Assembly: GCA_947625225.1 (NCBI GenBank)
Contig: CANQNQ010000002.1
Span: 116,221-180,220, forward strand
Direction of reading: 5' to 3'
Length of the DNA stretch: 64,000 nt
Source: an uncultured Clostridia bacterium
GTDB lineage: Bacteria; Bacillota; Clostridia; Christensenellales; CAG-917
Shown: positions 17,879 through 25,973 of the stretch, piece after piece
Layout: each line of letters starts with the position of its first letter
How positions within the stretch are numbered: position 1 is the stretch's first letter
The notes under the pieces: generated by a model
Databases searched by the model: none
What the model was told of the DNA's origin: nothing
What the model saw: only the letters and a program-made list of their open reading frames with translations
Made by a program: the position numbers and the translations under genes

Positions 17879-18925
17879 ATGATTTCGGATGAATTGAAAC
17901 AGACCGAGCAGGAACTCAAAAAAGAGGTCGACAGCGTAAAGACCAAATTTATGAGTATGGGTAAGGTGAAGATGGCGCTTCTTGCCTTACTCGCAGTTTG
18001 CACGGCGCTGACGTTTATATTTTATAACAAGCTGTTTGGCGAAAATAATGTGTTTGAAATATACAACGGCGATTCAAAATTTGTCAGCGACCTGTGCGAG
18101 ATCATGCCACGCCTCATCCGCAGCGTACAGATAGTCACCATCGCGCTCATCGTCATCACGGTGCTGCTTTGGAGCGTCAAGCACGTGTTTCGCAAGACGC
18201 CGCGCGGCATCACGGTGGGCGGGCTTATATGCAGCCTCATCCGCTGGGTGACGGCGATAGTGCTTGTCATAGTGGTGCTCGCCGTGTGGGGAGTGGATAC
18301 CACGGCTATAATAGCAAGCGCGGGAGTGCTGACGCTGGTCATAGGCCTTGGCTTGCAGTCGCTCATCGCGGACGTTGTGGCGGGATTGTTTATAATCTTT
18401 GAAAACGAATTCAACGTGGGAGACATTATAACCGTGGACGGCTTCCGCGGCACGGTGGTGTCAATAGGCATACGCACGACAAAGCTGGAGCAGCTTGGCA
18501 ACATCAAGATATTAAACAACAGCGCCATCCACGGCGTGCTCAATCAGACCATTATGCCCTCAACGGTGTTCTCCTACGTCAGCATAAGCTACAGCGAGGA
18601 TCTGTCGAGGGTGGAGAGCATCATCAAGGAACATTTGCCGGAGATAAAGATAGACGGCACCGTCAGCGACATCGTTTACGACGGCGTGACGGAGTTGGGT
18701 GCGTCGGGTGTGACGGTTAGATTTTCAACGCAGTGCCACGAGTCCATCATCTACGACGTACAGCGCGCGCTCAACGCCAAGATAAAGACCATGTTCGATC
18801 AAAACGGCATCGAGATACCCTTCAATCAGATCGTCGTTCACGCGGCGGAGGTGGCTCAAAAGCCTGCACAGATCCCCGCAGCGGCGGAAGAGGACGTACA
18901 AAAATCCGAAAAAGAGAGCGTGTAA
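17879..18925 (+). CDS. mscS: small-conductance mechanosensitive channel, 348 aa
   Basis: MscS-family channel that opens under membrane tension and releases solutes during osmotic downshock. The N-terminal 30 residues are charged and helical, followed by three membrane regions (about 33-52, 82-103, 118-140) and the pore-lining helix rich in Gly/Ala (ASAGVLTLVIGLGLQS, near 142-158). The soluble beta domain follows with the typical FNVGDIITVDGFRGTV segment. Length is near that of E. coli MscS (286) plus N- and C-terminal tails; the last 25 residues are acidic/Ala-rich. The ATG at 17879 is used because GAGGTGG precedes it; the frame is open further upstream but without a site. Confidence 0.9.
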   Translation: MISDELKQTEQELKKEVDSVKTKFMSMGKVKMALLALLAVCTALTFIFYNKLFGENNVFEIYNGDSKFVSDLCEIMPRLIRSVQIVTIALIVITVLLWSVKHVFRKTPRGITVGGLICSLIRWVTAIVLVIVVLAVWGVDTTAIIASAGVLTLVIGLGLQSLIADVVAGLFIIFENEFNVGDIITVDGFRGTVVSIGIRTTKLEQLGNIKILNNSAIHGVLNQTIMPSTVFSYVSISYSEDLSRVESIIKEHLPEIKIDGTVSDIVYDGVTELGASGVTVRFSTQCHESIIYDVQRALNAKIKTMFDQNGIEIPFNQIVVHAAEVAQKPAQIPAAAEEDVQKSEKESV

Positions 18926-19003
18926 ACCGCTCAAAAGACACACTTTATATGCGGATATTGCGCATATTGTGCAAAGATAAATAAAAATTAAGACAATTTG
19001 ATA

Positions 19004-19037
19004 TTGACAGAGAGTGGCAAAGGTAGTACTCTTTGCC
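19004..19037 (+). promoter_or_regulatory. promoter with overlapping inverted repeat ahead of the TSCPD gene
   Basis: TTGACA at 19004-19009 is followed after 17 bases by a weak TACTCT. GGCAAAG (19016-19022) and CTTTGCC (19031-19037) form an inverted repeat covering the spacer and -10 region, so repressor control is plausible. Confidence 0.45.
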
Positions 19038-19087
19038 CAAACAGTGCTCTTTTGAGATAGTCAAAAAAAGTCATCGGAGGACTTGAT

Positions 19088-19351
19088 ATGACTCACTACG
19101 AATATAGGACGCAGAACACCTGCTCCCGTCTCATCACGCTGGATCTTGACGGTGACATAGTGCACAACGTCAAGTTTTACGGCGGTTGTGACGGGAACCT
19201 CAAGGCGATCCCCAGATTGGTCGAGGGCATGAGCGTGGACGAGGTGGTAAACAAGATCGGCGGCGTGTGCTGCGGCAGCAAGGGCACCTCATGCGGCGAC
19301 CAGCTGGCAAGGGCGGTGCAGGCGGCGTATGAACAGGAGAGAAACTCCTAA
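19088..19351 (+). CDS. TSCPD domain protein (TIGR03905-like), 87 aa
   Basis: A small stand-alone protein of the TSCPD type, a domain also found at the C terminus of some ribonucleotide reductases. Conserved Cys and Gly residues are visible (FYGGCDGN near residue 25, GVCCGSKGTSCGDQLA near 57-72). Its biochemical role is not established; metal or thiol chemistry is possible given four Cys in the second half. CGGAGG precedes the ATG. It stands alone between mscS and the MarR gene and has its own promoter. Confidence 0.85.
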   Translation: MTHYEYRTQNTCSRLITLDLDGDIVHNVKFYGGCDGNLKAIPRLVEGMSVDEVVNKIGGVCCGSKGTSCGDQLARAVQAAYEQERNS

Positions 19352-19366
19352 AAAACGGGCGAATTT

Positions 19367-19388
19367 GCGATACAGGTCGCAATTTTGC
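19367..19388 (+). repeat. interspersed AATACAGGT repeat, copy 1
   Basis: GCGATACAGGTCGCAATTTTGC, 15 bases after the TSCPD stop codon. It shares a 19-base block with the copy after uvrA. Confidence 0.8.
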
Positions 19389-19501
19389 ATAAATTTAAGG
19401 GTTTTTGCGTAAGAGGAAAAAACAAGGCGACATAAAATATACGCAAGACCGGCCGGCAGAAACGACATAATTTGCAGGCAACAAAAACCCGGAAGGTGGA
19501 T

Positions 19502-19969
19502 ATGAACAACAAACAAAACGATCAACACAATTTTGACTCACTCAAGCTGGACAATCAGATCTGTTTCCCGCTTTACGCGTGCTCGCGCGAGGTCATCAAG
19601 CTTTATCATCCCTATCTTGATGAGCTTGGCCTCACCTACACGCAGTACCTTGTGATGATGGTGCTGTGGGAGCACAAGCGCATAGGCGTGAAAGAGCTTG
19701 GCAGCAAACTGTTCCTGGATTCCGGAACGCTGACTCCCGTGCTGAAAAGCTTGGAGGCAAAGGGACTGCTGGTGCGTGCGCGCTGCAGAGACGACGAGCG
19801 CATGGTCAACGTCGCGCTCACCGAGCAGGGCGACGATATGAAGGAAGCCGCGCTTAAGGTCCCGACGGGTATGTCTCAAAGCATATCCTTTGACGAGGAA
19901 GACGGGACGCAACTGTACAAGCTGCTCTACAAATTGCTTGACGCGCTGTCCGACGGCAAACGCGCTTGA
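19502..19969 (+). CDS. ohrR: MarR family regulator, OhrR type, 155 aa
   Basis: Winged-helix repressor closely resembling OhrR, which senses organic hydroperoxides through an N-terminal Cys. The diagnostic CFPLYACSREV segment (Cys at about residue 20, a second Cys at 26) is followed by YTQYLVMMVLWEH, the recognition region (LFLDSGTLTPVLKSLEAKGL) and the wing (DDERMVNVALTEQG). The two-Cys arrangement would allow disulfide-type sensing, though the second Cys is not at the usual C-terminal place. No ohr peroxidase gene is adjacent in the window. GGAAGGTGG precedes the ATG. Confidence 0.85.
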   Translation: MNNKQNDQHNFDSLKLDNQICFPLYACSREVIKLYHPYLDELGLTYTQYLVMMVLWEHKRIGVKELGSKLFLDSGTLTPVLKSLEAKGLLVRARCRDDERMVNVALTEQGDDMKEAALKVPTGMSQSISFDEEDGTQLYKLLYKLLDALSDGKRA

Positions 19970-19989
19970 CAAATTTGCGGATTCGGGGC

Positions 19990-20018
19990 TTGAAAAAAAC
20001 TTTGGCGTATAGTATAAT
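19990..20018 (+). promoter_or_regulatory. sigma-A type promoter for the M28 peptidase gene
   Basis: TTGAAA at 19990-19995 and TATAAT at 20013-20018, spacing 17. Confidence 0.75.
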
Positions 20019-20049
20019 CATATTATAAATATTGAATCAGAGGAATTTT

Positions 20050-21333
20050 ATGGGCAAACTTCAAAAACTTATAGACAACAAGGCCCACAGCGCCGATTTT
20101 ATCTGCAATGAGATCTCGCACATTTGCTCCACCATGCCAAAACGCCCTCCCGGAAGCGAAGGCGAACTGATGGCGTGTCAATATATGGCGGACTTTATGA
20201 AGAACGAGTGCGGTGCGGAGCGCGCCGACGTGGAGTCATTTGAGGAAAATCCCAACGCGTTTTTCGGATTTTTGTACTTCACGGTCACGTTTGCTCTCAT
20301 AGGCATCGCGTCCTTCTTTGTTCTGCCTATCCTCGGCGTGGTTTCCATAGTGCTGGGACTGGCGCTGCTTGTGGTGCAATTCGGCTTTTACAAAAAGGTG
20401 ATAGACGTATTCTTCAAGAAGGCGACCGGGCACAACGTCACCGCCATCAAAAAGTGTACGGGCGAGGTGAAGGGCAGGGTGTTCTTCAACGGCCATCCCG
20501 ACGCGGTGTGGTACTGGCCCTTCCATCACTACTTTGGCAGCAAGGTGCATATGGGCATACAGGCGTCAGGTATAATCGGCGCGCTGGTTTGGCTGACGCT
20601 TGACATCATAGCTGCCGTAAAGACGGGCTGTCAGCCCATCTATGGCTACAGTTTCGCGGACCTGACCGGGCTTATCTACGGCACTCCGCTGACGGCGGTG
20701 GCGCTTGCCGCGCTGGTGTTTGCGGTGCCGCTCATACTGCTGTACTTCATGTGGGACGAGCGCAAGATAACCGACGGCGCCAACGACAATCTCACGGGCT
20801 GCTATATGGGCATCGCCATCCTCAAGGCTATGCAGGAGCAGGGCGTCGAGCTTGAGCACACCGAGGTGGGCGTCATCATCTCCGGCAGTGAGGAGGCGGG
20901 CCTCAGGGGCGCGCTGGCATGGGCAAAGAAACATCAGGGCGAGTTTGACGACGTGCCCACCTGGATATACTCCTACGACACCATTCATGAGAGCGAGTTC
21001 TTGGGCGTCAATTACCGCGACCTCAACGGCACGGTCAAGTCGGATAAGGAAGTATGCGACAGCTTTATGGCAGCGGCAAAGGAGCTGGGTGTCAAGTGCT
21101 CCAAGACGTGGGTGCCCCCGCTTGGCGGAGCAACGGACAACGCGGCGTTCAACAAGTACGGCTTTAAGTCCACGGGTATCACCGCGATGAACCACGTGTT
21201 GCCCAACTACTATCACACGCTGCGCGACACCGCCGACAACCTCGATCACGACTGTCTTGCGGACTGCTTTGCGGTGTCAGTAAAGGCGCTTGAAAACTTC
21301 GACAAGATGCTTGGCGAACAGGATAAACAATAA
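20050..21333 (+). CDS. membrane-embedded M28 family metallopeptidase, 427 aa
   Basis: Zinc aminopeptidase-type domain of family M28. Candidate metal ligands are the His of NGHPDAV (about residue 152), Asp of GANDNLTG (about 248), Glu-Glu of SGSEEAGLRG (about 282), Asp of YSYDT and His of YYHTLRD near the C terminus. Unlike most M28 enzymes there is no signal peptide; hydrophobic segments (about 72-115, 170-195, 215-240) interrupt the domain, so it appears to be an integral membrane enzyme. The ATG at 20050 follows AGAGGA. Substrate unknown. It is followed by repeat copy 2 and then the TPR gene. Confidence 0.8.
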   Translation: MGKLQKLIDNKAHSADFICNEISHICSTMPKRPPGSEGELMACQYMADFMKNECGAERADVESFEENPNAFFGFLYFTVTFALIGIASFFVLPILGVVSIVLGLALLVVQFGFYKKVIDVFFKKATGHNVTAIKKCTGEVKGRVFFNGHPDAVWYWPFHHYFGSKVHMGIQASGIIGALVWLTLDIIAAVKTGCQPIYGYSFADLTGLIYGTPLTAVALAALVFAVPLILLYFMWDERKITDGANDNLTGCYMGIAILKAMQEQGVELEHTEVGVIISGSEEAGLRGALAWAKKHQGEFDDVPTWIYSYDTIHESEFLGVNYRDLNGTVKSDKEVCDSFMAAAKELGVKCSKTWVPPLGGATDNAAFNKYGFKSTGITAMNHVLPNYYHTLRDTADNLDHDCLADCFAVSVKALENFDKMLGEQDKQ

Positions 21334-21335
21334 AA

Positions 21336-21377
21336 ATCGCACCTGTATTGCGTTTTTAAGTAATACAGGCGGCATAT
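21336..21377. repeat. interspersed AATACAGGT repeat, copy 2, present as an inverted pair
   Basis: GCACCTGTATTGCG starts 3 bases after the M28 stop, and a partial copy AATACAGGCGG follows in the opposite orientation, so CCTGTATT and AATACAGG could form an 8-base stem. Confidence 0.75.
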
Positions 21378-21452
21378 AACGCACAAATACGGCAAGGGGG
21401 GAGAGGCTTTCTCCCTCTTTACAAATAAGCGATGATCGCGCGGAGGTATAGT

Positions 21453-22274
21453 ATGGCAATCGACAAACAGTGCTGTTGCTCAAAGGAGCCTACCGGCTAC
21501 GTGCCCATAGGCAGAGTTCTGGAAAAAGTAGACGCGCTCGCCGCGCAAAACGATCGCGAAGGCATTGAGCGCGTGTTGTCCTATTGGGAAAAGGAGGCTC
21601 GCACGCTTGGCGACGACAAGGGCTTGCTTGAGATACTCAGCGAGCAGATAGGGCTGTACAGGCGCTCCGACGAGGAGCAGAAGGGACTTGCCGCCGTACA
21701 CGAGGCGCTGCAACTGCTGGAAGAGGAGTTTGAGGAGGAGAGCGTGCCAAACGCCACCATATACCTCAACTGTGCCACCACATTGAAGGCGTTCCGCCGA
21801 CTTGACGAGGCGATGGGGCTGTACGAAAAGGCGAGGAGCGTGTACGAGAGATTGCTGCCGCCCACCGACTACAAACTGGCGGGCTTTTACAACAACTACG
21901 CCACCGCGCTGGCGGATCTTGGCAGACAGCAGGAGGCGGAGGACTGTTACCGCAAGGCGATAGCAGTGCTCAAGTCGGAGGATTACCACCCCGAGGCGGC
22001 AATATCCTACGTCAATATCGCGCAGCTCAAGTACGACTGCTATATGAAAGCGCACCCCGACGATGAGGCGCTTGACGACGCGACCGAACAGGCTGTGGAA
22101 AGCTGTCTTGACGACGCGTACGCGCATCTCGAGGCGGCTGCGCAAAGGGATGGCAATTTTGCAAGCGTATGTGCAAAATGCGCACCTGTATTTGGATTTT
22201 TTGGGTATTTTATGCAAAAAAGCGAGCTGGAAAAGTGGGCTGACGCCATATACCGCGCCAATACGCGCAAATAA
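21453..22274 (+). CDS. tetratricopeptide repeat protein, 273 aa
   Basis: Helical repeat protein with TPR units visible between about residues 100 and 200 (AFRRLDEAMGLYEKARSVYE, FYNNYATALADLGRQQEAEDCYRKA). The N terminus has three adjacent Cys (CCC at 7-9) and no signal peptide, so it is cytoplasmic. CGGAGG precedes the ATG at 21453. The DUF4037 gene begins 2 bases after its stop without its own ribosome binding site, so the two are translationally coupled and probably act together. Repeat copy 11 lies inside its 3' part. Confidence 0.8.
   Translation: MAIDKQCCCSKEPTGYVPIGRVLEKVDALAAQNDREGIERVLSYWEKEARTLGDDKGLLEILSEQIGLYRRSDEEQKGLAAVHEALQLLEEEFEEESVPNATIYLNCATTLKAFRRLDEAMGLYEKARSVYERLLPPTDYKLAGFYNNYATALADLGRQQEAEDCYRKAIAVLKSEDYHPEAAISYVNIAQLKYDCYMKAHPDDEALDDATEQAVESCLDDAYAHLEAAAQRDGNFASVCAKCAPVFGFFGYFMQKSELEKWADAIYRANTRK
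22175..22192 (-). repeat. interspersed repeat, copy 11, inside the TPR gene
   Basis: AAAATGCGCACCTGTATT, the reverse complement of the repeat core, encodes residues in the Cys-containing stretch near the C terminus of the TPR protein. Confidence 0.6.
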
Positions 22275-22276
22275 TT

Positions 22277-23212
22277 ATGAAGGGCATAGAAGAGGCAAAA
22301 AAGTTTTATTTGGAAGCGGGCGCGCCGATGATAGCGCACGAATTTGCCGAGTACGAGGGTCGCATAGCCGTGGGGCTTGTGGGGCACGGCTCGGAGTGTT
22401 TCGGCTACGACGACGACATCTCCAGAGACCACGACTTCGAAACGGGCTTCTGCATGTGGCTCACAGATGAGGACGAGGCTAAAATAGGCTTTGCGCTCAC
22501 GCGCGCGTATGACAGAATAAAGAGGGAGCACGGCGCCTCCAAGTCCGCGCACCTCAGCGTGGCGGGCTCCACCTCGCAGGGCGTGATAAGGATAGCCGAT
22601 TTTTACAGACCGTATACGGGTAGCGGCGGCGCGCCGGTCACCTTGCGCGAGTGGCTGTTTACGGACAGCGAATACTTTGCGGAGGCGACCAACGGCGAAG
22701 TGTTCAGGGACGATCTTGGGCAGTTCAGCGCGGTGCGCAACGCCATTTTGAACGACATGCCCGAGGACGTCAGACTCAAAAAGATAGCCGCATGCGCAAT
22801 AAGGATGGCGCAGACGGGACAGTACAACTTCAGGCGCTGCCTTGCCCACGGCGAGGAGGGCGCTGCGGGTATCGCGCTTGCCGAATTTGTGAAAAACGCG
22901 ATACAGATGGCATTTTTGATAAACAAAAGGCACTGTCCGTACTACAAATGGATGTTCAGGGCGATGAGTGAGCTGAACAAGCTGAGCGAGCTTGCGGCGC
23001 CGCTGGAATTTCTGCTGACGTCCGACAACGACGCGGCGGGCATAAAGGTGAAGTCGGAGATAATCGAGGACGTGGCGCTTGCCGTCGCCAATGAGATACG
23101 CGCTCAGGGGCTTGCCGATTGCGAGGGAAACTATCTTGAGCCGTACGCCTATGCGGTGCAAAAGCGCATAAGGTCTGCGGAGCTGAGAAATATGCACATA
23201 CTTGTGGGCTGA
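22277..23212 (+). CDS. DUF4037 domain protein (nucleotidyltransferase-like), 311 aa
   Basis: The N-terminal GLVGHGSECFGYDDDISRDHD (split here over residues 34-54) matches the Gly-Ser ... Asp-x-Asp pattern of polymerase-beta-like nucleotidyltransferases as seen in DUF4037 proteins; the Asp residues are candidates for metal binding. The remainder is helical. The substrate is unknown. The gene is coupled to the TPR gene upstream (2-base gap). DUF4037 proteins are often next to TPR proteins, which suggests a stable partnership. A clear terminator follows. Confidence 0.82.
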   Translation: MKGIEEAKKFYLEAGAPMIAHEFAEYEGRIAVGLVGHGSECFGYDDDISRDHDFETGFCMWLTDEDEAKIGFALTRAYDRIKREHGASKSAHLSVAGSTSQGVIRIADFYRPYTGSGGAPVTLREWLFTDSEYFAEATNGEVFRDDLGQFSAVRNAILNDMPEDVRLKKIAACAIRMAQTGQYNFRRCLAHGEEGAAGIALAEFVKNAIQMAFLINKRHCPYYKWMFRAMSELNKLSELAAPLEFLLTSDNDAAGIKVKSEIIEDVALAVANEIRAQGLADCEGNYLEPYAYAVQKRIRSAELRNMHILVG

Positions 23213-23233
23213 TCGTATGACAACATAAAGCAG

Positions 23234-23257
23234 AAGCGGCGAAAGCGCCGCTTTTTT
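23234..23257 (+). terminator. rho-independent terminator after the DUF4037 gene
   Basis: AAGCGGCG and CGCCGCTT pair around AAAG, followed by six T. Confidence 0.85.
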
Positions 23258-23309
23258 ATTATAAATCATTATATATTATATTGATAGCGGGGGAGCGGAG
23301 AAGGCGACA

Positions 23310-23356
23310 AAAAAATCCCCGCGCAAGCGGTATGCCTCGCGGGGGATATGCTTTTT
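23310..23356. terminator. bidirectional terminator for the convergent coiled-coil gene
   Basis: ATCCCCGCG and CGCGGGGGAT pair; A7 precedes the stem (T run on the minus strand) and T6 follows on the plus strand. A second hairpin CCATCGGC-ATT-GCCGATGG lies at about 23370-23388 in the minus-strand 3' region. Confidence 0.75.
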
Positions 23357-23413
23357 TAATACCACAAAACCATCGGCATTGCCGATGGCGTTGCTGTTAT
23401 TGTACGTTTACGA

Positions 23414-24178
23414 TCAGCTGAGGATGCTGTTGAGCAAACGCTGTGCGGGAGCGGTCTTCTGGATGTAATCCCTGAGCGCCTCGTTCTCCTTGGCGTTCTC
23501 CATGACCTTGGCATTAAGGGCCTCGATCTCGTCCCTGTAGCTTTCAAGAGCATTCCTGTAGGAAGCGATCTCGTTTCTGAGGGCGGCGTTCTCCTGCTTG
23601 TTTGCCATAAATGCGGCAGTCTGCTCAGCAAGCGCGGCGTTCTGCTCCGCGATGGCGGCGGTCTGCTCGGCTAGGCTCTCATCCCTGTGGCTGAGGCGCT
23701 CTTTGTAGGTGCCCAACTCCTGCTGTCTGTCGGCGAGGCGAGCCTCGAGGTTTTGTCTTTCCTCAGCGAAGCTCTTTCTTTCCTCAGCAAAAGACTGCCT
23801 CTGCTCATCGAGTCTGTTGCGGCTGTTTTCAAGGTCGCTCTGATATTTGGCGACTTCCTTGTTGCGCGCCTCGATCTCCTTGATCTGCTCGGCGATCTTG
23901 TCGTTGCTCTGGGCCAGATCGTTCTTGTACTTGCCGATCGCCTCATAGCTGTCGTGGATCTCCTGCTTTTGCTCGTCGATCCTGCTGTGCGAAAGCTCTA
24001 TCTCAGCCTTATACTGATCCAAAGCCTCCTTGTACGCAGCCAATTCCTGCCTGAGCAGCTCGAGCTCGGTGACCTTTTGCTCGACTTTTTCCTCGACCTG
24101 ATCCTCCACTGCGTCCTCGACTGCCTCTGCGATCGCTTCTGCTGCTTTGACTTCAGCCTCAGAATTGGTTTGTGCCAT
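23414..24178 (-). CDS. long coiled-coil protein, 254 aa
   Basis: Almost the whole protein is a predicted coiled coil rich in Glu, Gln, Lys and Ala, from about residue 12 to 240, with short internal repeats (SFAEERK/SFAEERQ; AEQTAA/AEQNAALAEQTAA). No signal peptide or membrane helix. The start ATG at 24178 follows AAGGAGGAAG; longer versions of the frame lack a site. It stands alone with an AT-rich upstream region and a terminator. Function unknown; such proteins can be cytoskeletal or scaffold-like, but that is only a possibility. Confidence 0.75.
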   Translation of the reverse strand: MAQTNSEAEVKAAEAIAEAVEDAVEDQVEEKVEQKVTELELLRQELAAYKEALDQYKAEIELSHSRIDEQKQEIHDSYEAIGKYKNDLAQSNDKIAEQIKEIEARNKEVAKYQSDLENSRNRLDEQRQSFAEERKSFAEERQNLEARLADRQQELGTYKERLSHRDESLAEQTAAIAEQNAALAEQTAAFMANKQENAALRNEIASYRNALESYRDEIEALNAKVMENAKENEALRDYIQKTAPAQRLLNSILS

Positions 24179-24350
24179 ATCTTCCTCCTTAGAGGCGGTT
24201 GCCCGCCAATGATATTCATAAAATTGTCGCGCGGGAGCCAAAACGCCCCTCTGCCACAATACTTATTATAATATTAACACATTATATGAGACTTGTAAAT
24301 ATAAAAATTATAATTTAGGCGCGCAAAATCAAGAAAATTTTGTAAACGGC
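24179..24350. other. short AT-rich intergenic region
   Basis: Contains the AT-rich upstream region of the coiled-coil gene (several TATAAT-like words on the minus strand but no convincing -35/-10 pair). Nothing else is recognised. Confidence 0.4.
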
Positions 24351-25043
24351 TCACCTGTCTGCACGCGACAACTCCGCCTTGAGCATCAGCAGATAGTATG
24401 GCTTTATGGATACAAACTGCTTGGCGACGGTGGCGGCGAGGTCGGGGCTCATCAACAGGTCGTAGTCGCGGCTTTCGGTAAGCAGCCCTATCTCCTCATA
24501 ACTCAGCCAGCGTTTTTGCTCGTCCGAAAGGGCGTCGTATTTGTGCGGAAGTTTGACCGTGTTGCCGTAAAAATCGAATACATGTTGCTTTTTTACGCAT
24601 TTCAGGGCGCTTTTGAACTCCGCCGAATCCTCGGCGATAAGCTGCCTGTAATTGGCGATCGAGACGGGATCCGCCTGATAGTAGCCGCACCCGTAACGGA
24701 AGCCGTAGGGGGATACCTCGAAGAAGTAGCCGGGCAGTCCGTTGTACAGCTTTTTGTCGCGGATGAATACGCACCACATCCTGTCGCGGTAACGGAATCC
24801 GTCAAGACTGTAGCGCATGTCCTTATATATGCGGGATATGCACCTGTCCGTCTTTGCCTCCACGATGAATCTGTCGTCTATGGACAGCATAGTGGGCGCA
24901 AGCTGCTCCACAAGCTCCTTAAAGGGCTTAAAGATATATTCGTCAAAGTCCGCCTTGTGCTGCTTGTACCAATCGGGGGAGTTGTAACGATGGTTGAAAT
25001 ATAAAAAATCCAGCGTGCGTTGCGAAAACATGGCCGCCCTCAT
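24351..25043 (-). CDS. DUF2461 domain protein, 230 aa
   Basis: Matches the DUF2461 (TIGR02453) pattern: a start around FLYFNHRYNSPDWYKQHKADF, then a central ISRIYKDMRYS...YRDRMWCVF core and a YYLLMLKAEL end. The biochemical function of the family is not known. Its ATG overlaps the stop codon of the TetR gene by four bases (ATGA), so the two are translationally coupled; an internal ATG at 25031 is an alternative start. Confidence 0.85.
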   Translation of the reverse strand: MRAAMFSQRTLDFLYFNHRYNSPDWYKQHKADFDEYIFKPFKELVEQLAPTMLSIDDRFIVEAKTDRCISRIYKDMRYSLDGFRYRDRMWCVFIRDKKLYNGLPGYFFEVSPYGFRYGCGYYQADPVSIANYRQLIAEDSAEFKSALKCVKKQHVFDFYGNTVKLPHKYDALSDEQKRWLSYEEIGLLTESRDYDLLMSPDLAATVAKQFVSIKPYYLLMLKAELSRADR

Positions 25044-25639
25044 TCAAACAGCGACACCAGCATGCTCTCCACGATCTCGCGCATGGCGGCGTAGTCGATG
25101 TAGGTGTGGTGGTCGAATATAAACTCGTGCGAGAAGGATTGCACGATGTCCATCGCGAAGTGGATGCGCTCGTTGAGGTTGGGCGAGTTGACGCCCAGCG
25201 ACGCAAGTTTGCCCGCAATTTGCAGCGTGATGGCGTCCTCCAGCTCTATAAACTTGGCGTTGACCTGCGCGTCGGAGTGGGACATGGAGTGCAGCGCCTC
25301 ATGTATGTTGGCGTTCTGTCCGTGGATGGCGATCGCCTTTGCAAGTACCTGCTTTGCCAGCGCGGGGTAGTCTATGGGCGCGACAAGGCTGTCCATCAAG
25401 TCCAGCACGGGCGAAAACGCCCTTTCCACATATATGGAAAGCACTTCCAGCAAGATGTCGCGCTTGTCCTTGAAGTAGCCGTAAACTATGCCCGTGGACA
25501 CGCCGGCGCGCTTAGCTATCTGCGCGGTGTTGGTGGCGTAGTAGCCCACTTCGCTGAACAGCTCGTAGCCCGCTTTGACTATCTTGTTTTTCTTTTCGAT
25601 GGAACGCTCCTGCTGAGGTTGGCGTATGGTCTGGCTCAT
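25040..25639 (-). CDS. TetR family transcriptional regulator, 199 aa
   Basis: N-terminal TetR helix-turn-helix at about residues 15-60 (IVKAGYELFSEVGYYATNTAQIAKRAGVS, here described in parts, then GIVYGYFKDKRDIL). The C-terminal ligand domain is not assignable. ATG at 25639 follows AAGGGGGAC. It is in an operon with the DUF2461 gene and divergent from the feo operon, separated by 330 bases that hold repeat copy 3 and the feo control region. It most likely controls its own operon; other targets are unknown. Confidence 0.88.
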   Translation of the reverse strand: MSQTIRQPQQERSIEKKNKIVKAGYELFSEVGYYATNTAQIAKRAGVSTGIVYGYFKDKRDILLEVLSIYVERAFSPVLDLMDSLVAPIDYPALAKQVLAKAIAIHGQNANIHEALHSMSHSDAQVNAKFIELEDAITLQIAGKLASLGVNSPNLNERIHFAMDIVQSFSHEFIFDHHTYIDYAAMREIVESMLVSLFE

Positions 25640-25663
25640 ATTGTCCCCCTTGGTAAAAGTGAT

Positions 25664-25680
25664 ACCTGTATTGCGTTTTT
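25664..25680 (-). repeat. interspersed AATACAGGT repeat, copy 3
   Basis: ACCTGTATTGCGTTTTT lies 25 bases ahead of the TetR start codon, the only intergenic copy at a 5' gene end. The rest of the 25640-25973 gap holds AT-rich sequence with several TTGTAA words and the feo control sites. Confidence 0.75.
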
Positions 25681-25846
25681 CGCTTGATTTTGCACATATG
25701 CGCGCGGCTTTTCGCGACGTGCGCGCAGTATTGTATGTTTTTATACCATCTAAGAAGTTTACAATATATAAATACAAATTGTACGCGCCTTTTTACAATA
25801 TGATTATATACCCAAAGACGGGATTTTGCAAGGGGAAAATGTGAAT

Positions 25847-25862
25847 ATGAAAAAAGTTTCAT
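25847..25862. promoter_or_regulatory. upstream inverted repeat ATGAAA-N4-TTTCAT
   Basis: A perfect 6-4-6 inverted repeat upstream of the feo promoter. A similar site (TGAAAT-AA-ATTTCA, 25925-25938) lies downstream of the -10 box; both are set in ATATGAAA contexts. Confidence 0.45.
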
Positions 25863-25880
25863 CTTTTTGACGAAAAACGG

Positions 25881-25909
25881 TTGACATTGTCTTTGCAAAA
25901 TGATATTAT
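25881..25909 (+). promoter_or_regulatory. promoter of the feo operon
   Basis: TTGACA at 25881-25886 and TATTAT at 25904-25909 with exactly 17 bases between them. Confidence 0.8.
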
Positions 25910-25913
25910 CATT
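25899..25913. promoter_or_regulatory. Fur-like iron box over the feo -10 region
   Basis: AATGATA-T-TATCATT is a perfect 7-1-7 palindrome resembling Fur boxes and covers the -10 element. Repression by iron is therefore expected, though the regulator gene is not in the window. Confidence 0.6.
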
Positions 25914-25924
25914 ATGCTGAAATA

Positions 25925-25938
25925 TGAAATAAATTTCA
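25925..25938. promoter_or_regulatory. downstream inverted repeat TGAAAT-AA-ATTTCA
   Basis: Perfect 6-2-6 inverted repeat in the feo leader, similar to the site at 25847-25862. Confidence 0.4.
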
Positions 25939-25973
25939 CATTATCGCATATAATGCGTGTGAGAGGAGAGAGT

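Noticed and set aside
23310..23388. CRISPR-like or repeat array from two adjacent hairpins
   Set aside because: The two stems are unrelated in sequence and are explained as terminator and 3' hairpin of the convergent genes.
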